Shown here: in pieces, positions 1 through 12,734 of the stretch
Position numbering within the stretch: position 1 is the first letter of the stretch
How the letters are laid out: every line of letters begins with the position of its first letter
Assembly (NCBI GenBank): GCA_030068075.1
Contig: CM057823.1
Coordinates: 19,626,485-19,690,484 of the forward strand
Length of the DNA: 64,000 bases
Source of the DNA: Paguma larvata
Lineage: Eukaryota; Chordata; Mammalia; Carnivora; Viverridae
Direction: 5' to 3'
Notes under the pieces: generated by a model
What the model saw: only the letters and a program-made list of their open reading frames with translations
The model's database searches: none
What the model was told of the DNA's origin: nothing
Translations under genes and position numbers: made by a program

Positions 1-2044
1 TAACAAGCCTTCAAGTCCAATCATTTCCCTCCAAGTAGATCTTTGGCTGCACCTTATGAGTTTTATTTGCAGTATTAGTCTTCTTCCTTTCTAGAAAAAT
101 CTAAAACTGCATTTTTTTTATTGCTTCTTTGACCCAAGAGCACTTAAGGAGATTATGTTTCAGCTCCCACATGATCAGATTATTTTACTTAAACTGTTGT
201 CAATAAAGGCTCTATTCTGAACCAACTGCAAGAAAGATCTTACGGAAGAGAGTTGTGGGAGAAGAAAAGCAAGGGGATATATTATTTTTGGAACATTTCT
301 ATGGGAAAATACTGATTTGCATGCTAAAATATAGCTACGCAAAGTAAGTGGAGGCTCAGGGCTGATGAATCAGTTAGCAGTATCTAAATATAGAATGTAA
401 ATAATTTTCCCTGCCTTTCAGACTGAAGAGGCAAAACTTTATTGGGATAATCATGTTGAACATAATATTTTGAGGCAAAAATATTTAGTATAGATTATTC
501 TCTCCATAGAAATGAAGGAAGCTATACCACTTAGATTATTTTTAGAAAACCTCAGTGAAACAGAGTGAGGTTCACAGATGGTGGCAGATTAGAATACTTA
601 ATGAGATTTTTTTCTGTGTCTTTTGTTAACTTTGGCTGCTGTTGCAGGAAAATTACATTTCAAAATTTGGCAATAGCTCTTAAAGGTCCCATTGCTGTTA
701 AAAGTAATTTTGAAGTAGAGGGAGAAAAAAGGAAATAAAAAAACAATGAAGGAAACAAAAAGAGTATAATTTCCCAGTGATCTGTAACAACAAAATAAAT
801 GAGCAATAAAAATTAAAATTCAATTGTCTGACAAATTCTGTGATGATGGGGAGCACTGCTCAGTGTCCACCATATGGTTTATGCTAAGATAGCCAGAATG
901 TTCTTCACTGGAACTCTAGAGTCAGCCAACTGTAGGTTAAATGAAACAAATCGCAAGAGTTCGGGCACCATCTTGTCGACCCACTGGTTCAGTAACTCAG
1001 CCTCGCTGTTCAGCTAACTTAATTCTCTTATTTAGACATATTATAACTATATGGTAACAGGCCTATTTAGTCCCTGGAGAGACAGGATTCAGGAGACTAC
1101 CAGCTTCTCTAGACAAAGTTATTACAATTCATTTCTGTTCTCTGAGGAACACCACTAGGCATTCATGCTCTGTGAATAGTTCATTTATGCAAAACATTTG
1201 ACAGTGTTATCATCAATTCTTGGGTGCGTATTTTTCACATTCTGACATTTCTGAAAACGGAATATGTTTTACGGTTCATGTGTAAGAAGCCGTTGTGTCA
1301 TTTTAATTGACAGGGCTTCTGCCTTTCTTTGTGGAATATAGCATCTTGGTGCATCTCATCATCACTGATGTCTTAGATTTGCTGAAGTGCAGTTAAGTTT
1401 GTGGACGCTGGCACAAAAATGATATCTGAAACCATGAGACGCAAAGAGGTTAGCCAGGAGAACACGGAGAGTGAGAAAGGAGGACTTTTAAAGTTCCGAT
1501 ACGAGACAATGAATCAGAAAAACAAACCGGACGGGAATCCAGCTGGAGGAGGAAAGCCGGGAGAGTGGGTTGTCATGGAACAACGTGCAGAGGGAATGGT
1601 TTAACAGAAAGGGAGAGTCCATTCCAATGCTGCTGAGACATCAAGCAAGGCAAGAAGTGTAAAATGCCCTCTGGGTTCAGTCACGTGGAAGACCCTGGTG
1701 ACCTCAGCAGGGCCATCCTGGGAACACAGGGATGGGAAGCTGTAACACAGCAGCAGGAGGAGGGAACTCCACAGGAGCTGAGAAAGTAGAGGCTCTTCCC
1801 CTTGTAGAAGGAAGAAGGGGACCAGGTAGAAGGCACAGCGGGTTAGCCTAACCACTGGAAGTCCACCCTCCAAAGCACAGGAGGAGCCTTCCAGAAGCAA
1901 CTGGCACGTTAAGACATGTTAAAGAAAGAATTTTTTTGTGCTTCTGATGAGGTGGCATCCAGAGTTGCGATACACACAGGAAATACAACTTCCGTTAGGA
2001 GCTGAAAGAACTTGAGAGGAGTTGAGAACCTGAGAGAAAGACAT

Positions 2045-2245
2045 TTTTTTAAGTTTATTTTATTTATTTATTTTGAGAGAGAATCAGGGGAGGGGCAGAG
2101 AGAGAGAGAGAGAGAAAATCCCCAGCAGGCTCCGGAGTGTCAGCACAGAGCCTGATGCAGGGCTCATACTCAGAAACCGTGAGATCATGACCTGAGCTGA
2201 AATCAAGAGTCGGATGCTTAACTGACTGAGTCACCCAGGCGCCCC
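2045..2245 (-). mobile_element. Felid SINEC (CAN-SINE), copy 1
   Basis: Reverse-complement CAN-SINE: T-rich tail, GAGAGA core, tRNA-like head ending CACCCAGGCGCCCC. It is about 200 bp, with imperfect flanking repeats (AGAGAAAGACATTTT / AGAGAAATACGTTTT). These are tRNA-derived, L1-mobilised retroposons; the family is typical of felids. The partner in copy 2 is at 55532. Confidence 0.93.
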
Positions 2246-3007
2246 AAGAGAAATACGTTTTAATACAGAAAAAGGAGATGAGGCTTACTGAGCAAGGATT
2301 TATTTATCCTGCTAATACTGAAGTCTTCCCTAATCCTTTTAAGGATCCTCCCCGAGCCTTAAAAACTGGTCTTTTAACAAAAATTATGAAATGTGTACTT
2401 ATTTACATAATGTTTAAAGCTTTAGAAATATAGAAGGAAGGGAAGAAAATCACCCCTAGTCCCATAATCCAAACACAAGCACTTTGAATCTTTTTGGTGT
2501 ATTTTAAAAAATATTTACATCTCATTTAAAGCATTATTTGATTAGGTAGTGAAGTACCAGAAGACACAATGGCAGGGATGGGAAAGAAAAGCCTAAACTC
2601 AGTCTTTGGCTTTCCGGAACCTTGCCTTGGCCCCGGATCTTCCGGGGGCTGCAATACACCATGATGTCTCAGCGGGCTAGCCGAGGGCTGCGTGGCGAGA
2701 GCTGGGACAGGGTGTAATTCTGCGCGGCGGAGGCAGGGACCACGGATGCGTGAGTGGATGCTCAGACAGTCTCGGCCCTGACTACCTCAGGGGGAGCAGG
2801 GAGTGGGAGCCAGAGAGGACTGGGGAAATGCAAACCTCCATGGGAATTGGCAGAAATTCCAGGGAGAGTTTTGGACTTCCGAAGGGAAAAGAATGGGAGT
2901 GTTCAAAATAGCCTTCCCGATAGTTCATGGATAGGGCCAACCTCAGCTGTCATTTGGTTTATGTCAAAAACTACCAAATAATAATAATAAAAATAATAAA
3001 TATTTTT

Positions 3008-3170
3008 AGAATACTACTCTACTGCCATGAATTGGGCCATCCCTTCGCAGAAGTGACTTGAATGAATCCCCACAATAACCCCATGAGTTAGGCCCTTATG
3101 TAATCGCCAGTTCCCAGTTCCTGGGGACCAGTTTCTCCAGGCCACTCAGGCGATCCACCTAGCCAGGGTC
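3008..3170 (-). mobile_element. MIR fragment
   Basis: 'AATCCCCACAATAACCCCAT' followed by 'GAGTTAGGCCCTTATG' matches the antisense MIR middle. It recurs in copy 2 at about 56500-56660. Confidence 0.6.
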
Positions 3171-3289
3171 CAAGCTCATTGTTCGCCGAGGATGTAGGCA
3201 CCAGTGAACGCCTCTGAGGTGATTTTATTCCTGTTCTTCAAAGTTAATATATGTCGGATAATCGATTTACAATTATTTTAACCAATTTT

Positions 3290-3497
3290 TTTTTACCGTT
3301 TATTTATTTTTGAGAGACACAGAGACAGAGTATGAGCAGGGGAAGGGCAGAGAGAGAGGAAGACACAGAATTCGAAGCAAGCTCCAGGCTCTGAGCCGTC
3401 AGCACAGAGCCCGACGCGGGGCTCGAACTCATAGACCTCGAGATCATGACCTGAGCCGAAGTTGGCCGCTCAACCAACTGAGCCACCCAGGCGCCCC
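3290..3497 (-). mobile_element. Felid SINEC, copy 1
   Basis: Full-length reverse-complement element. Target-site duplication TATTTTAACCAATTTT (3274-3289) / TATTTTAGCCAATTTT (3498-3513), one mismatch. Confidence 0.95.
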
Positions 3498-5135
3498 TAT
3501 TTTAGCCAATTTTATACACAAAACTTGGTATCTGAAAATTAAGTTTTGCTTTAGGACAAAATGATACTCTAAAACCATACTCACAAGCCAGTATCAGCAT
3601 ATTCTTTGAGATAAACCCAAAGACGAAAAGCCTGTGCATGGAATACGAGGGTCCCAATGCAGGCCCAAGGAGATGTTCAGCCTTCTTAGGACTAATACAA
3701 GAGAGACTACCAAACATCCAGTCCCATTCAGGGGCATGCCTATGCGGAGCCCCGGGTTCGGCCGTAAGAAGAACGAAAGGGTGAGTCAGAGGGAGCCTCT
3801 GTCTGTCCTTGGGAATCGTACAGACTCAACGGAAGAGACTGTGTCCCAGTTTACTGGCTTTTTCATTCCCATCCCCGCTCTGCTGGCTTTAGACTGAGAG
3901 GAAAAGAAAGATTTCATCAGCTTTTCTAGGCCAAGGCTGAAACGCTTCAGTGACAACCCTGGGCCCTACCACGTCACTGCAGCTCTGAAACAGGACACTG
4001 GGCAGCGAAACACAAGTCCGACTCATCCTTCCCTCGCCGCCTGGGAGTCCGGGGGACTTGTAAATCACTGAGACTCAGAGCCTCTCTACAGCAGGTCTCC
4101 GTCGCACCACCTAATTTCAATCTTGATAGAATATGAGCTTTTCCCTTCTCCACTGCAGGTCGAATATTGCGTTGCGGAACATTCTGGACTCTCAGAATCA
4201 CATCAGACTATCTGCAAAAGTAAAGCAGCTCTGCAGGACAAGAAGTCCACAGTGCGGGGTAGGATTACCTTTTATTAAAAAAGACAGAAGAAAGGTAATC
4301 GTCACTGGCCAGCAGCTTTGCCTGGGCCCAAGACCACATGAATCGGCTGAAGGTCACTGCCAATCGCTTAAGGGAAAAGATCCAGAGGCTGCTGAACAGG
4401 GAGAAATCTAAATGCCTGCAGTAGCCAAAACCTAGGACAAGTTTATGTTCTAATCTAAGAAAAGCAGCTAGATAAATAGTTTGTCATGCTAAATTTGGTA
4501 TCATGACATTTTCTAGCTCTACCAACATGAAAAGTAAAGTATTTGCAGGTCAGGAGGCCTGGGCTCTGGTGCCGGTTCTGGTTTGGGAACGGACCTGGGC
4601 GCACGCAGTTTACTGCCCACCTCTGGTTCTGACTTCTCTACGGGACCTAAAGGGCAGGTAGTGTCTTTCTTTAACAGGCTGCTGGGATACCTCAGGGGGA
4701 CTGGTGCTTTACAGACAGGCCGGAAAACACACGGAACAGGAACCGTGAAAACATACACAATAACAATACAGTATTAAATTCTCCGGAAATTCAGCCACTC
4801 GGTCACATGGTTGGCCAACAAAACTCTTGTGACTTCCTAAGGAAAAGAAGCACCAGACTCGACACCGATATCCAGTGTTCGAGGCCCAAAGGAGAGAGGT
4901 GAACCCATCAAGCACACTGCCCACTAGCCGGGGAGAGCAGCCGCCTGGGCCCCAGCGGGCTCTTTTCCAGTCTCCAGGCTCCTGTCCCCTTTCCTCTTTT
5001 TGGGGTCATCGCACCTGGCTGCCTGGGAATCCTGGAGTACTTGTTAAGGCTTCCTGGGTTATTTCTACCTCTGATAATTAAGTATCATTTGGTTTTAAGT
5101 CTGAATGAATAAACTTTCTTATCGTAGTGTTTAAA

Positions 5136-5355
5136 TCTTTTTGTAATGTTTATTTATTTTTGAGAGAGAGAAAGACAGACAGATAGAGTGTAAGCGGGGG
5201 AAGAGTGGAGAGAGAGGGAGACACAGAATCTGAAGCAGGCTCCAGCCTCTGAGCTGTAAGCACAGAGCCCAACACAGGGCTTGAACTCACAAACCATGAG
5301 ATCACGACCTGAGCCAAAGTCGGACACTTCACCCACTGAGCCACCCAGGCACCTC
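5136..5355 (-). mobile_element. Felid SINEC, copy 1
   Basis: Full-length reverse-complement element flanked by TTATCGTAGTGTTTAAA (5119-5135) and TTATTATAGTGTTTAAA (5356-5372). Confidence 0.95.
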
Positions 5356-6177
5356 TTATTATAGTGTTTAAAAGAAAGTACTTTAGTTGCCATTCTTTAA
5401 CAGTTGACATCAGATTGTACTTTTGTTAAACTATTATATTTAATCCTAATGCCCATAAAATCCTTTAAGAGAAAATGAAAGGAAACATTATGTAAGATGT
5501 ATGTTTACAACAGTATGCCAACCTGATTTCCGAAAACATAATATTTTAACATCTTTCAATCTAACCATCCCTTTTTTTAAAAATCTTTAATGATATCAGG
5601 CTACACAGCATGCAGACCAAGCTGGCTTCTAACTGCCCACCTGTCAAATTCTCACACCACTGGTCGGAAAGCAGCCAAGTGACAAGGGGGACTTGTGCAG
5701 AGACCAAACTTGAGGCACTAAAATAATGGAAAGCTAAGAGTCAAGGCAGAGTTCATTTCTCCTAAAGGGTTCATCCACTGTAAGCAACATGTCGTACGAG
5801 CCACAAAATGTGAAGATACGCAGCACAAAAATGTTCATTATTACTTCAGTGCGAAATACACAACAGGTAAGGAGGTCTATCACACCGGGCAGCGATTAGC
5901 ACACTGACTAGCAGTGATGGCCAGAGTCCCACTGCGGAGACATGGAAGCTCCCAGGTTGGGAAGCCATCCCAGGGCACCCACGGTCCTGGGTGCAGAGGC
6001 TGTCCCAGCTCTTAGCAGTGCCTACTCCCTCCCTCCCCCACTAGCTAACTGCTGAGAATCACAACCAGGCCAATCCGGGGCTACTTTTCCAGAAGAACCA
6101 ATAAAGAAGGAAGGACAATTACAGAAGATTCCTTCAACTTCTCCCTTGAGCAGAGGGAGTGAAAGGAGGAAGGGTAA

Positions 6178-6420
6178 TAACAATAATAACAGCCATACTA
6201 CAATTTAGTGAGCAACTAGCAGGTGGAGGTATTGTACCAGACATGGCGCATACTCTATTTCTAACCCTAGCTGAAAGGGAGACATGGTTATCCCATCGAC
6301 AAATGATGAAATAGACGCGCATGAAGTGTAAATCATTTGCCCATGGACTCACAGCTGGAGAGTGGCAGAGCCAGATTTTAAACCAACAGTACGTGACTCC
6401 CATATCCATTCCCCTAGGCC
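6178..6420 (-). mobile_element. MIR, copy 1
   Basis: Antisense MIR order: 'ATTGTACCAGACATGGCGC', 'ACAAATGATGAAATAGACG', 'TTGCCCATGGACTCACAGCT', 'GAGTGGCAGAGCCAGATT'. Copy 2 partner at 59683-59925. Confidence 0.85.
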
Positions 6421-7182
6421 TCTCTGGTCCTTTACCTCTTCAGTCCAGACCTAATATTGTACATTATGGACAGGCATCATGGCTCGAAGTCTATCCTCCA
6501 TTTTCCCTAAAATTTCAATTAGAGAGTTACAGAGTTAATAAGTGAAAAGCTCTCAATAAAGCTAAAGCATTGATAATTCAATGGAGAGCAGCTTGGTTGA
6601 CCATTTTAAGGCTGCCCGTTCACTCCATCTTGCCTGGAGAAGCCAACTGTCATGGTCCTGTGGTCATTACAGCCTGGAGACCCTGGTTCCCCAAGTGGTT
6701 CCAGGAGTAGCCGGACAGAGTCCTGGAGTATTGGTACGTTTCAGATGCTAAAGTGTCATGACCTCCTGCAGCATCAGGAGAACCATTTAAGAAATCAAGT
6801 GCTACTTCTTCTAGCCAGCCATGCATTAATTACGGAAACGTCACCCTATTAGAAATTCTTACTGGTTTTATTTCTGGTAGGTCTCCCTGTGTGGCTAAGC
6901 AAGATGTTTTAAGTTTGAAGCCAAAGCTCCAGGATAAGGAATGATCTCACCTATACGGAGGTACACGTGTCAGGGAAAAAGAACAAAAAGGGTATACCTC
7001 AGCAGTTACTAATAAACAGTAAGAGATAAACAAATCCATAACAGAGACTTAGGAGATTTACTTCTTGCTCCCACTGAATGTTCACCTCATGTCTGTGACT
7101 TCATTTCCCCTGTTAACGTAGTGTGACAGAATACACAAGAAAGGTAGACTGCGTGATTAGAGTTGCCGAGTACCTTGACAGA

Positions 7183-7317
7183 GAAGAAAAAGTGAAGCAA
7201 TCAAACTCTTTGGGCCATTTAGAGTTGTTATAATCTCTTAAAATAGAAGAAAAAGCGAAGCAATCAAACTCTTTGGGCCATTTAGAGTTGTTATAATCTC
7301 TTAAAATAGAAGAAAAA
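7183..7317. repeat. 63-bp tandem duplication, copy 1
   Basis: Two consecutive 63-bp units (period fixed by GAAGCAATCAAACTC at 7194 and 7257) that differ by one base near the start. Present in both long copies. Confidence 0.95.
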
Positions 7318-7392
7318 GCATTTAACTTTTCCACCATAAAAAGAAGCACTTCCAATACTCTAGTGTATTTGAAACGTGCTATGAGAATAGAT

Positions 7393-7562
7393 CTTAAAAG
7401 TTCTCATCGCGAAGAAAAAATCGTAACTATATGAAGGGGTAGATGTTAATGAGACCTGTTGGGGTAATCACTTTGCGATATAAACGCATATAAATCATGA
7501 TGTTGTACTCTTAAGCTAATACAACGTTACGTGTCAATTCTATCTCAATAAAACTTGAAAAG
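7393..7562 (+). mobile_element. L1 3' UTR end fragment, copy 1
   Basis: Sense L1-type 3' terminus: 'TTGTACTCTTAAGCTAATAC ... ATCTCAATAAAACTTG'. The partner in copy 2 is at 60920-61078. Confidence 0.75.
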
Positions 7563-10500
7563 TTAAATCGTATTGTAAAATGGCACATAATAAACTTGTA
7601 TGCAGAAAAAAAAAAAAAAGCATTTTTTTCCTACTGACCTAAGGTTGTTTAAATAAATAATAAGGGACAGTCACGAAGCTTTAGGAGTTTTCTAATCTAG
7701 CCATTTGATATAAAAATCAGGAAACTAATCCTCTCCCCAAAGACAGATTTAATCTGTTTAAAACTATAAAACCAATGAAAGTCTTTTCCCAGGACCATTT
7801 TATTCAGAGGTCAGATATTGGAGAAAAACTAAGGGCAAAAAATCACAAAGCATAGTCCAAGAAAATACATGACATGTAACCAGAAAAAACACTTGCGTGT
7901 TCTGCTCTTCATAAAACCGTATCTTTGATATAACACAGAGGCAAATACTGGGGGGATACACACACTGAGACTACACAAAAATAATCCTATTTCTGAGCTG
8001 CCAAAAAATGCATCCCGCTGTGATGCTGAATGGTTTCTTAAAACAGAGTTACTATAGTCAGATACAATACAAAGCAAGGTATCTATGAAAGAACCCCATG
8101 AATATTAGAGAGCTGCCATCTATCAGCATTTAATTTAATTAAGCCCTTTTAATTTAATTGTTATGAATTTGTGGAGTGTCTACTCTGCACCAAGCATCCA
8201 GACTATTTACCAAAAGGCATCTAACTAGTAACAGTGTCTGCAGCTTATCTGACTTCATCTCTGTCAGGAATCTTCCAGGAGCAAGAGAGAAAAATCTTAA
8301 CCTCATTGCTTAAGTCAAAAGGGATCTGACTGAAGGGGGCATCCATAAATATCTGTGGCGAGGCTGGCTTCACACTGGCCAGGGGTTCAAAACACCCAGC
8401 CCCTCGCCCTCATCTCTCAGTGGTCCCCCTCCCCTGGCTCTTGGTCTCTGTTCACGGAGGCTCCAGCAATCCAACCCCACCTCTCACCTCACTTGTGACC
8501 AATGAGAAAAAGCACCAAAGACCCTCGCAAAGACTCACTGCCTTTCACTGGGTCCTCAAGCTTGCAATGACATGATTATGGCCGGATGTGAGGTACCAGC
8601 CATGCCACAAACACAGGGACCAAGAAAAGAGCAGGCATGGCTCTGAGAGGGAGAGATGAGACCGGGTGGTGACCGCCAAGGCCAGCACACGTCCACCACA
8701 CGACCTCTTCCCAGGACTGCCACCCAAGCAGCCATCCTACCTCACACTCTTTCATGTCAGTCCATATTCAAAACCCCAGGGGCTCCCTGCTGCTCCTGGG
8801 CAGAGCTTTCCACAGCCTGGCCCCATCTTTACAGCAGGTTCCTTTGCAATACCCCAAACCATTGCCGGGATCATACGGCAGACGCCATCGACTCTCCTCC
8901 AAAGATACACTGATCTACCAGAGTCCGTGCGTGTGAGATAATCCTTCATGGAATTTCTTCCTCTATCACCTAGCCTATGCGGCTCACCTCTTCAAACTTA
9001 CCTCCCCAAGTAGCAACTTCTCTCTGGACAGAGCCGGTTTCAACCAGGGTAACTGAAGAGAGTTCGAATTTGGAAAGATGAAAAACCGCTTTGATACAGA
9101 CTCATAATCCAAGGGGTTTAGACAGACCCAGGGTAGATATTGGTAGAAAAGTTCATCCCAGTAATCTTGATCTAATTTTCAAAAGTAAGGGGGAAAAGAA
9201 TACATGTGCTCGCCCCATACTCTTTTGTTACGACAGTTGCACAAAAAGGACACTGAAAATGAATAAAAATTCTGGAATTATATGGACATTTATTTAGTGT
9301 CAGCTTCCAAAGTGAAGTATCTACATATTCCCCCAACTGGCTGGAAAATTTAAGTCCTTTCTCCGCATGGGAAATTGGGTACTTGACAGACAATTCTACA
9401 GATTTCTGAGTCACCTACAAACCTCCAAATTTAACAAACACTGTTATACTCTGGGGAAAACATTAGCTTTGCAAAATTTGCTTTTAAAAGAAAAAAAAAA
9501 GTCAATAAAATTTCCTATGTAGATAAGGATATTTTTACCCAGCTTAGGTCAAGGTAAAGGAAACAACTTGATGATTTCAGATAGCCCTGAATGCCTATAA
9601 ATGGGCAGGTTGTTGAGTTCCATGCACCTATACAATTGTTCCAACAGTAGATCTGACTGAAATTTAACTAAACTTCAAAAATGCCCTGAAAGGGATAATA
9701 AAGCTAAAACAGTGACACAGAGCCACAGCTACTTAAGAACTGAGTGTTAGGAATTCTTGGAAAAAGCAGAGACAAGAAAAGAGAGGCCATGTTGGCTCGG
9801 GGGAAACTACAAACATTATGCCAGCAGCCAATTCTCATAAATAAAAAGTCAGGCACTTGAGAGTTTTGTACGGGGTCCATAGAATTTATTTTGGTAGGAT
9901 GACCCTGGATGTGTAGGCTTAAAAGAACATGTGCTGTTGGACAAGAGGACAGTCCCAGGATTTATTTCACCACCTTAAAATAACCTCGACCAAAAATACC
10001 ATTTTCAACAAGCTCAAAGAAGAGAAAAAGAGGAAGAAATATGAGGAAAATAAATGGAGAACAGATGTGAGGCCCATTGTAACTCAAGGAATAAATGTAC
10101 GGAGTGATCTATTCAAGATCATTTAAAAACAATCATTAAAAAAAAAAAAAATACAAGAGTCTTGGGATCCTAAGACCTTGCTATGAAGCACTATAGAAAG
10201 TCAAGGCTTATTCTGATGATTTTCCTCCAAAAATATTTCTAAAATTCTAAAATGCTTCTGAAGCTGACATCTTTTTGACAAAGGCACTCTTAGCAAAGCA
10301 CTAGGCTGTCTACTTATAGAGCTCTTTGGGAGCTATGGGAAAACATTTTTCCGAGGGCAAGTTGTGCCAGTTGGAACTTATTGCTGGTCCAAAGAGAGGC
10401 CTTGCAGAGAACCAAGTCGTACACATTCCTCCCACCACCTTCCGGGGAGTGTCTGTGCCAGAGGACAGGGGGTAGAGCCGTCTGCCCGGGGCAAGGCCAG

Positions 10501-12734
10501 GTTCCAGCTCACTTACACGTCCCCATGCCGCGCCCAAGGCTCCCGGCCCCCAAAGACAGACTCCATAACCCACACCACATTCTCCTCCTTCTCCTCCTAC
10601 GGTGCAGCCCTCTGGAGGCCGTGGCCGCCATTCTGGGAAGTAAGTATAAGCAGAGTACTCTGCAGACAGGACGACGAGGTGGCCTCTTCTGAGCCCAGGA
10701 AGGAAGGGTGTCCTGTTGCCCTGTCACAATGAGCTCAGAGGTCACCAAGAGCTGTGAGGACCCACTTACCCCGCACAGCACGGCCCCTCCAGCTGAACAC
10801 CCAAGACCTGCCTCCTCAACACCACCTCTCCTCGACCGCCCCACTCCACAGCAACCACTCTCTCCCCTGCGGACTGCTCGGCATTCTCTCCCCTGCGGTC
10901 ATTGCTATCTACCTCCCATTTACCTCCTGCTGCCTTATCGCATGCTGTTTTCGCTGGACCACTGCACTGCTGCTGAGAATATGTATCCTGTATCCCCACT
11001 ATTCTCCGCAGCACCATGAACACTGCTAGGCCCACGCTTACAACAGAACCGTGGGAAGAAAGAAGGACACACAATGCGTGGCTTACTGACTTCCTGAAAG
11101 GAGAGGCCGCTGCAGTGATGTCGGAGCAATGTAACAACCCTCGACTGTGGGATCCTAAGGACAGACATTACGCCCTTTTCCCCTTCCCATCCTGATGCCT
11201 AGCACAGGTGTGTGCCAAGATATTTGATGGTGACACAAAATTAACAACATTATGGTGAAAACAAAGTATGGGAGGGCCTGTAGGTAGAATCTGGTCTGAT
11301 TAACTAGGAATGCTAAATAGTGAATCTGAATTTTCAGACAAGAAGGTAAGGAATATTCAGTTGTGGAAGATGTTGCAAGTATAAAACAAGAACAGACATT
11401 GGGAGCTGGGGAGGAAAAAAACCAAGCTTCACTGGCAAAAGTGAAAACAAAGTGTCCTCTGACTAACTCAGAACTCAGACTTTTTACTTTTTCCCCACAG
11501 CTGGGATAGACTATGCAGCTAGAGTTGAAAAATCAGTCTTGAAGAGCTGTTATAAACACAAGCCAGCATGTGAAAAGAAAAGCTACGCCATTAAGCAAGA
11601 GACGAGTTTTTTTAGGCCCACTAGTCTTCATACAGGGCAGAGGTTACCCCATTGTAGAATCTGAGAAGTTTCTAGAAAGTTAGTTTAGCTTTGTTTTAGG
11701 TCCTAAGTTCCTTACATGACTGCTGTAGAGGAACACAGAGAGCTTCAGAAACATCCTTATTTGTCGAGTGGAGACCAAAGAGGAGACCAGTGTCCTACAG
11801 TTTATGGGTATGCTGCAAGGTTGAACTTTGAGTCAGTGTGCACGATTTTTTTTTCTGCTATCATTTATAACATGCTTTGTGAAAATCCTTGGGATTAAAT
11901 CATTATGGTTACAATGTGTACTTTAATGCCAGTTTTCCTTGCGAAGCTCAAATCGTGAGGCAGAACATGTTTATTGGAAGTCATTCTTCCATTTTTTCAA
12001 GAGCAAGTTGTGCCAGTTGGAACTTTCTGCTCGTCCAACGTATTTTTGAATTAATGAAGTATTAGCATAATTGTGTAAAAAACAAGGACAAAAATAGTAA
12101 GACGCAAGGCTGCTGGAAGACAGTGAAGTGTGGACACAACATCGCTTTAAACCATTCCCTTGATTCATTCACCGGAAGAGGATTCATTGTGCACCTTGAC
12201 TCTCGGCCAGGAAGAGAGTGCTCTGGGTAATGGTGACGCAGTCGTGAACAAGACAAAAAGGCCCTCCCTGCCCACACGGAGCCCGTGTTCTGTTTGGGAA
12301 CCGGTGGGCAGGCATAGGCAATAAGTAAAATACAAATAAGCATGCCAGAAGATGCTGGGAAAGAAAGTCAAAGTGGATAAGCAGTTGGGCACAGACAGGC
12401 AAGAGCAAGTCGAGGAAAGTTCCCTGTGATAAAATGATGGGATATTTCAGTAGAGAACCAAACATGTCCGAGTGTCTACAAGGAGTTCATATCAGGATTA
12501 GAGCCTGTGAGGGGTGAGGAGCAGGAGAGGGGGCCCCAGGCCGCCAGGGTGATCTGTAGCACCTTCCAGGACGATGTGAGGACTCTGGCTTTCCCTCTGA
12601 GTGGGGTGGGAAACAACCGGCAGTTTAGAGGGGAAGGGTGACAGGATTTGGTAAATAAATCTAAAAATGGAAGATTTTCTAAGGTCTTGGCTTACAATGA
12701 TTAGATGATTATCTACATGAATTTAAAGTCTATT

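Larger units (their letters stand above)
1..10475 (+). repeat. Long direct duplication, copy 1
   Basis: Every base-pair block from position 1 to 10475 has a near-identical counterpart, in the same order and orientation, at 53489-64000. The offset starts at 53,488 and grows to 53,525 through small indels. Copy 1 contains three felid SINEs, two MIR pieces, an L1 3' end and a 63-bp tandem duplication, all shared with copy 2, so these elements were in place before the copies arose. No exon was found in it. At 7605 and in the indels of the right half, copy 1 is usually the shorter copy. The left limit of the duplication is not seen because position 1 is already inside it. Confidence 0.97.

Noticed and set aside
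1401..1604. 67-codon frame whose protein is identical in both long copies (also 54888-55091)
   Set aside because: Identity is expected between copies this similar; there is no homology, no Kozak or splice context, and it is short.
7113..7355. 80-codon minus-strand frame with a 21-residue internal repeat
   Set aside because: The protein repeat is simply the 63-bp tandem duplication read in frame.
10364..11137. Overlapping 90-120-codon frames on both strands
   Set aside because: C-rich sequence with few stop codons, no domain recognised, no splice or promoter context, and only the first 110 bp are shared with copy 2.
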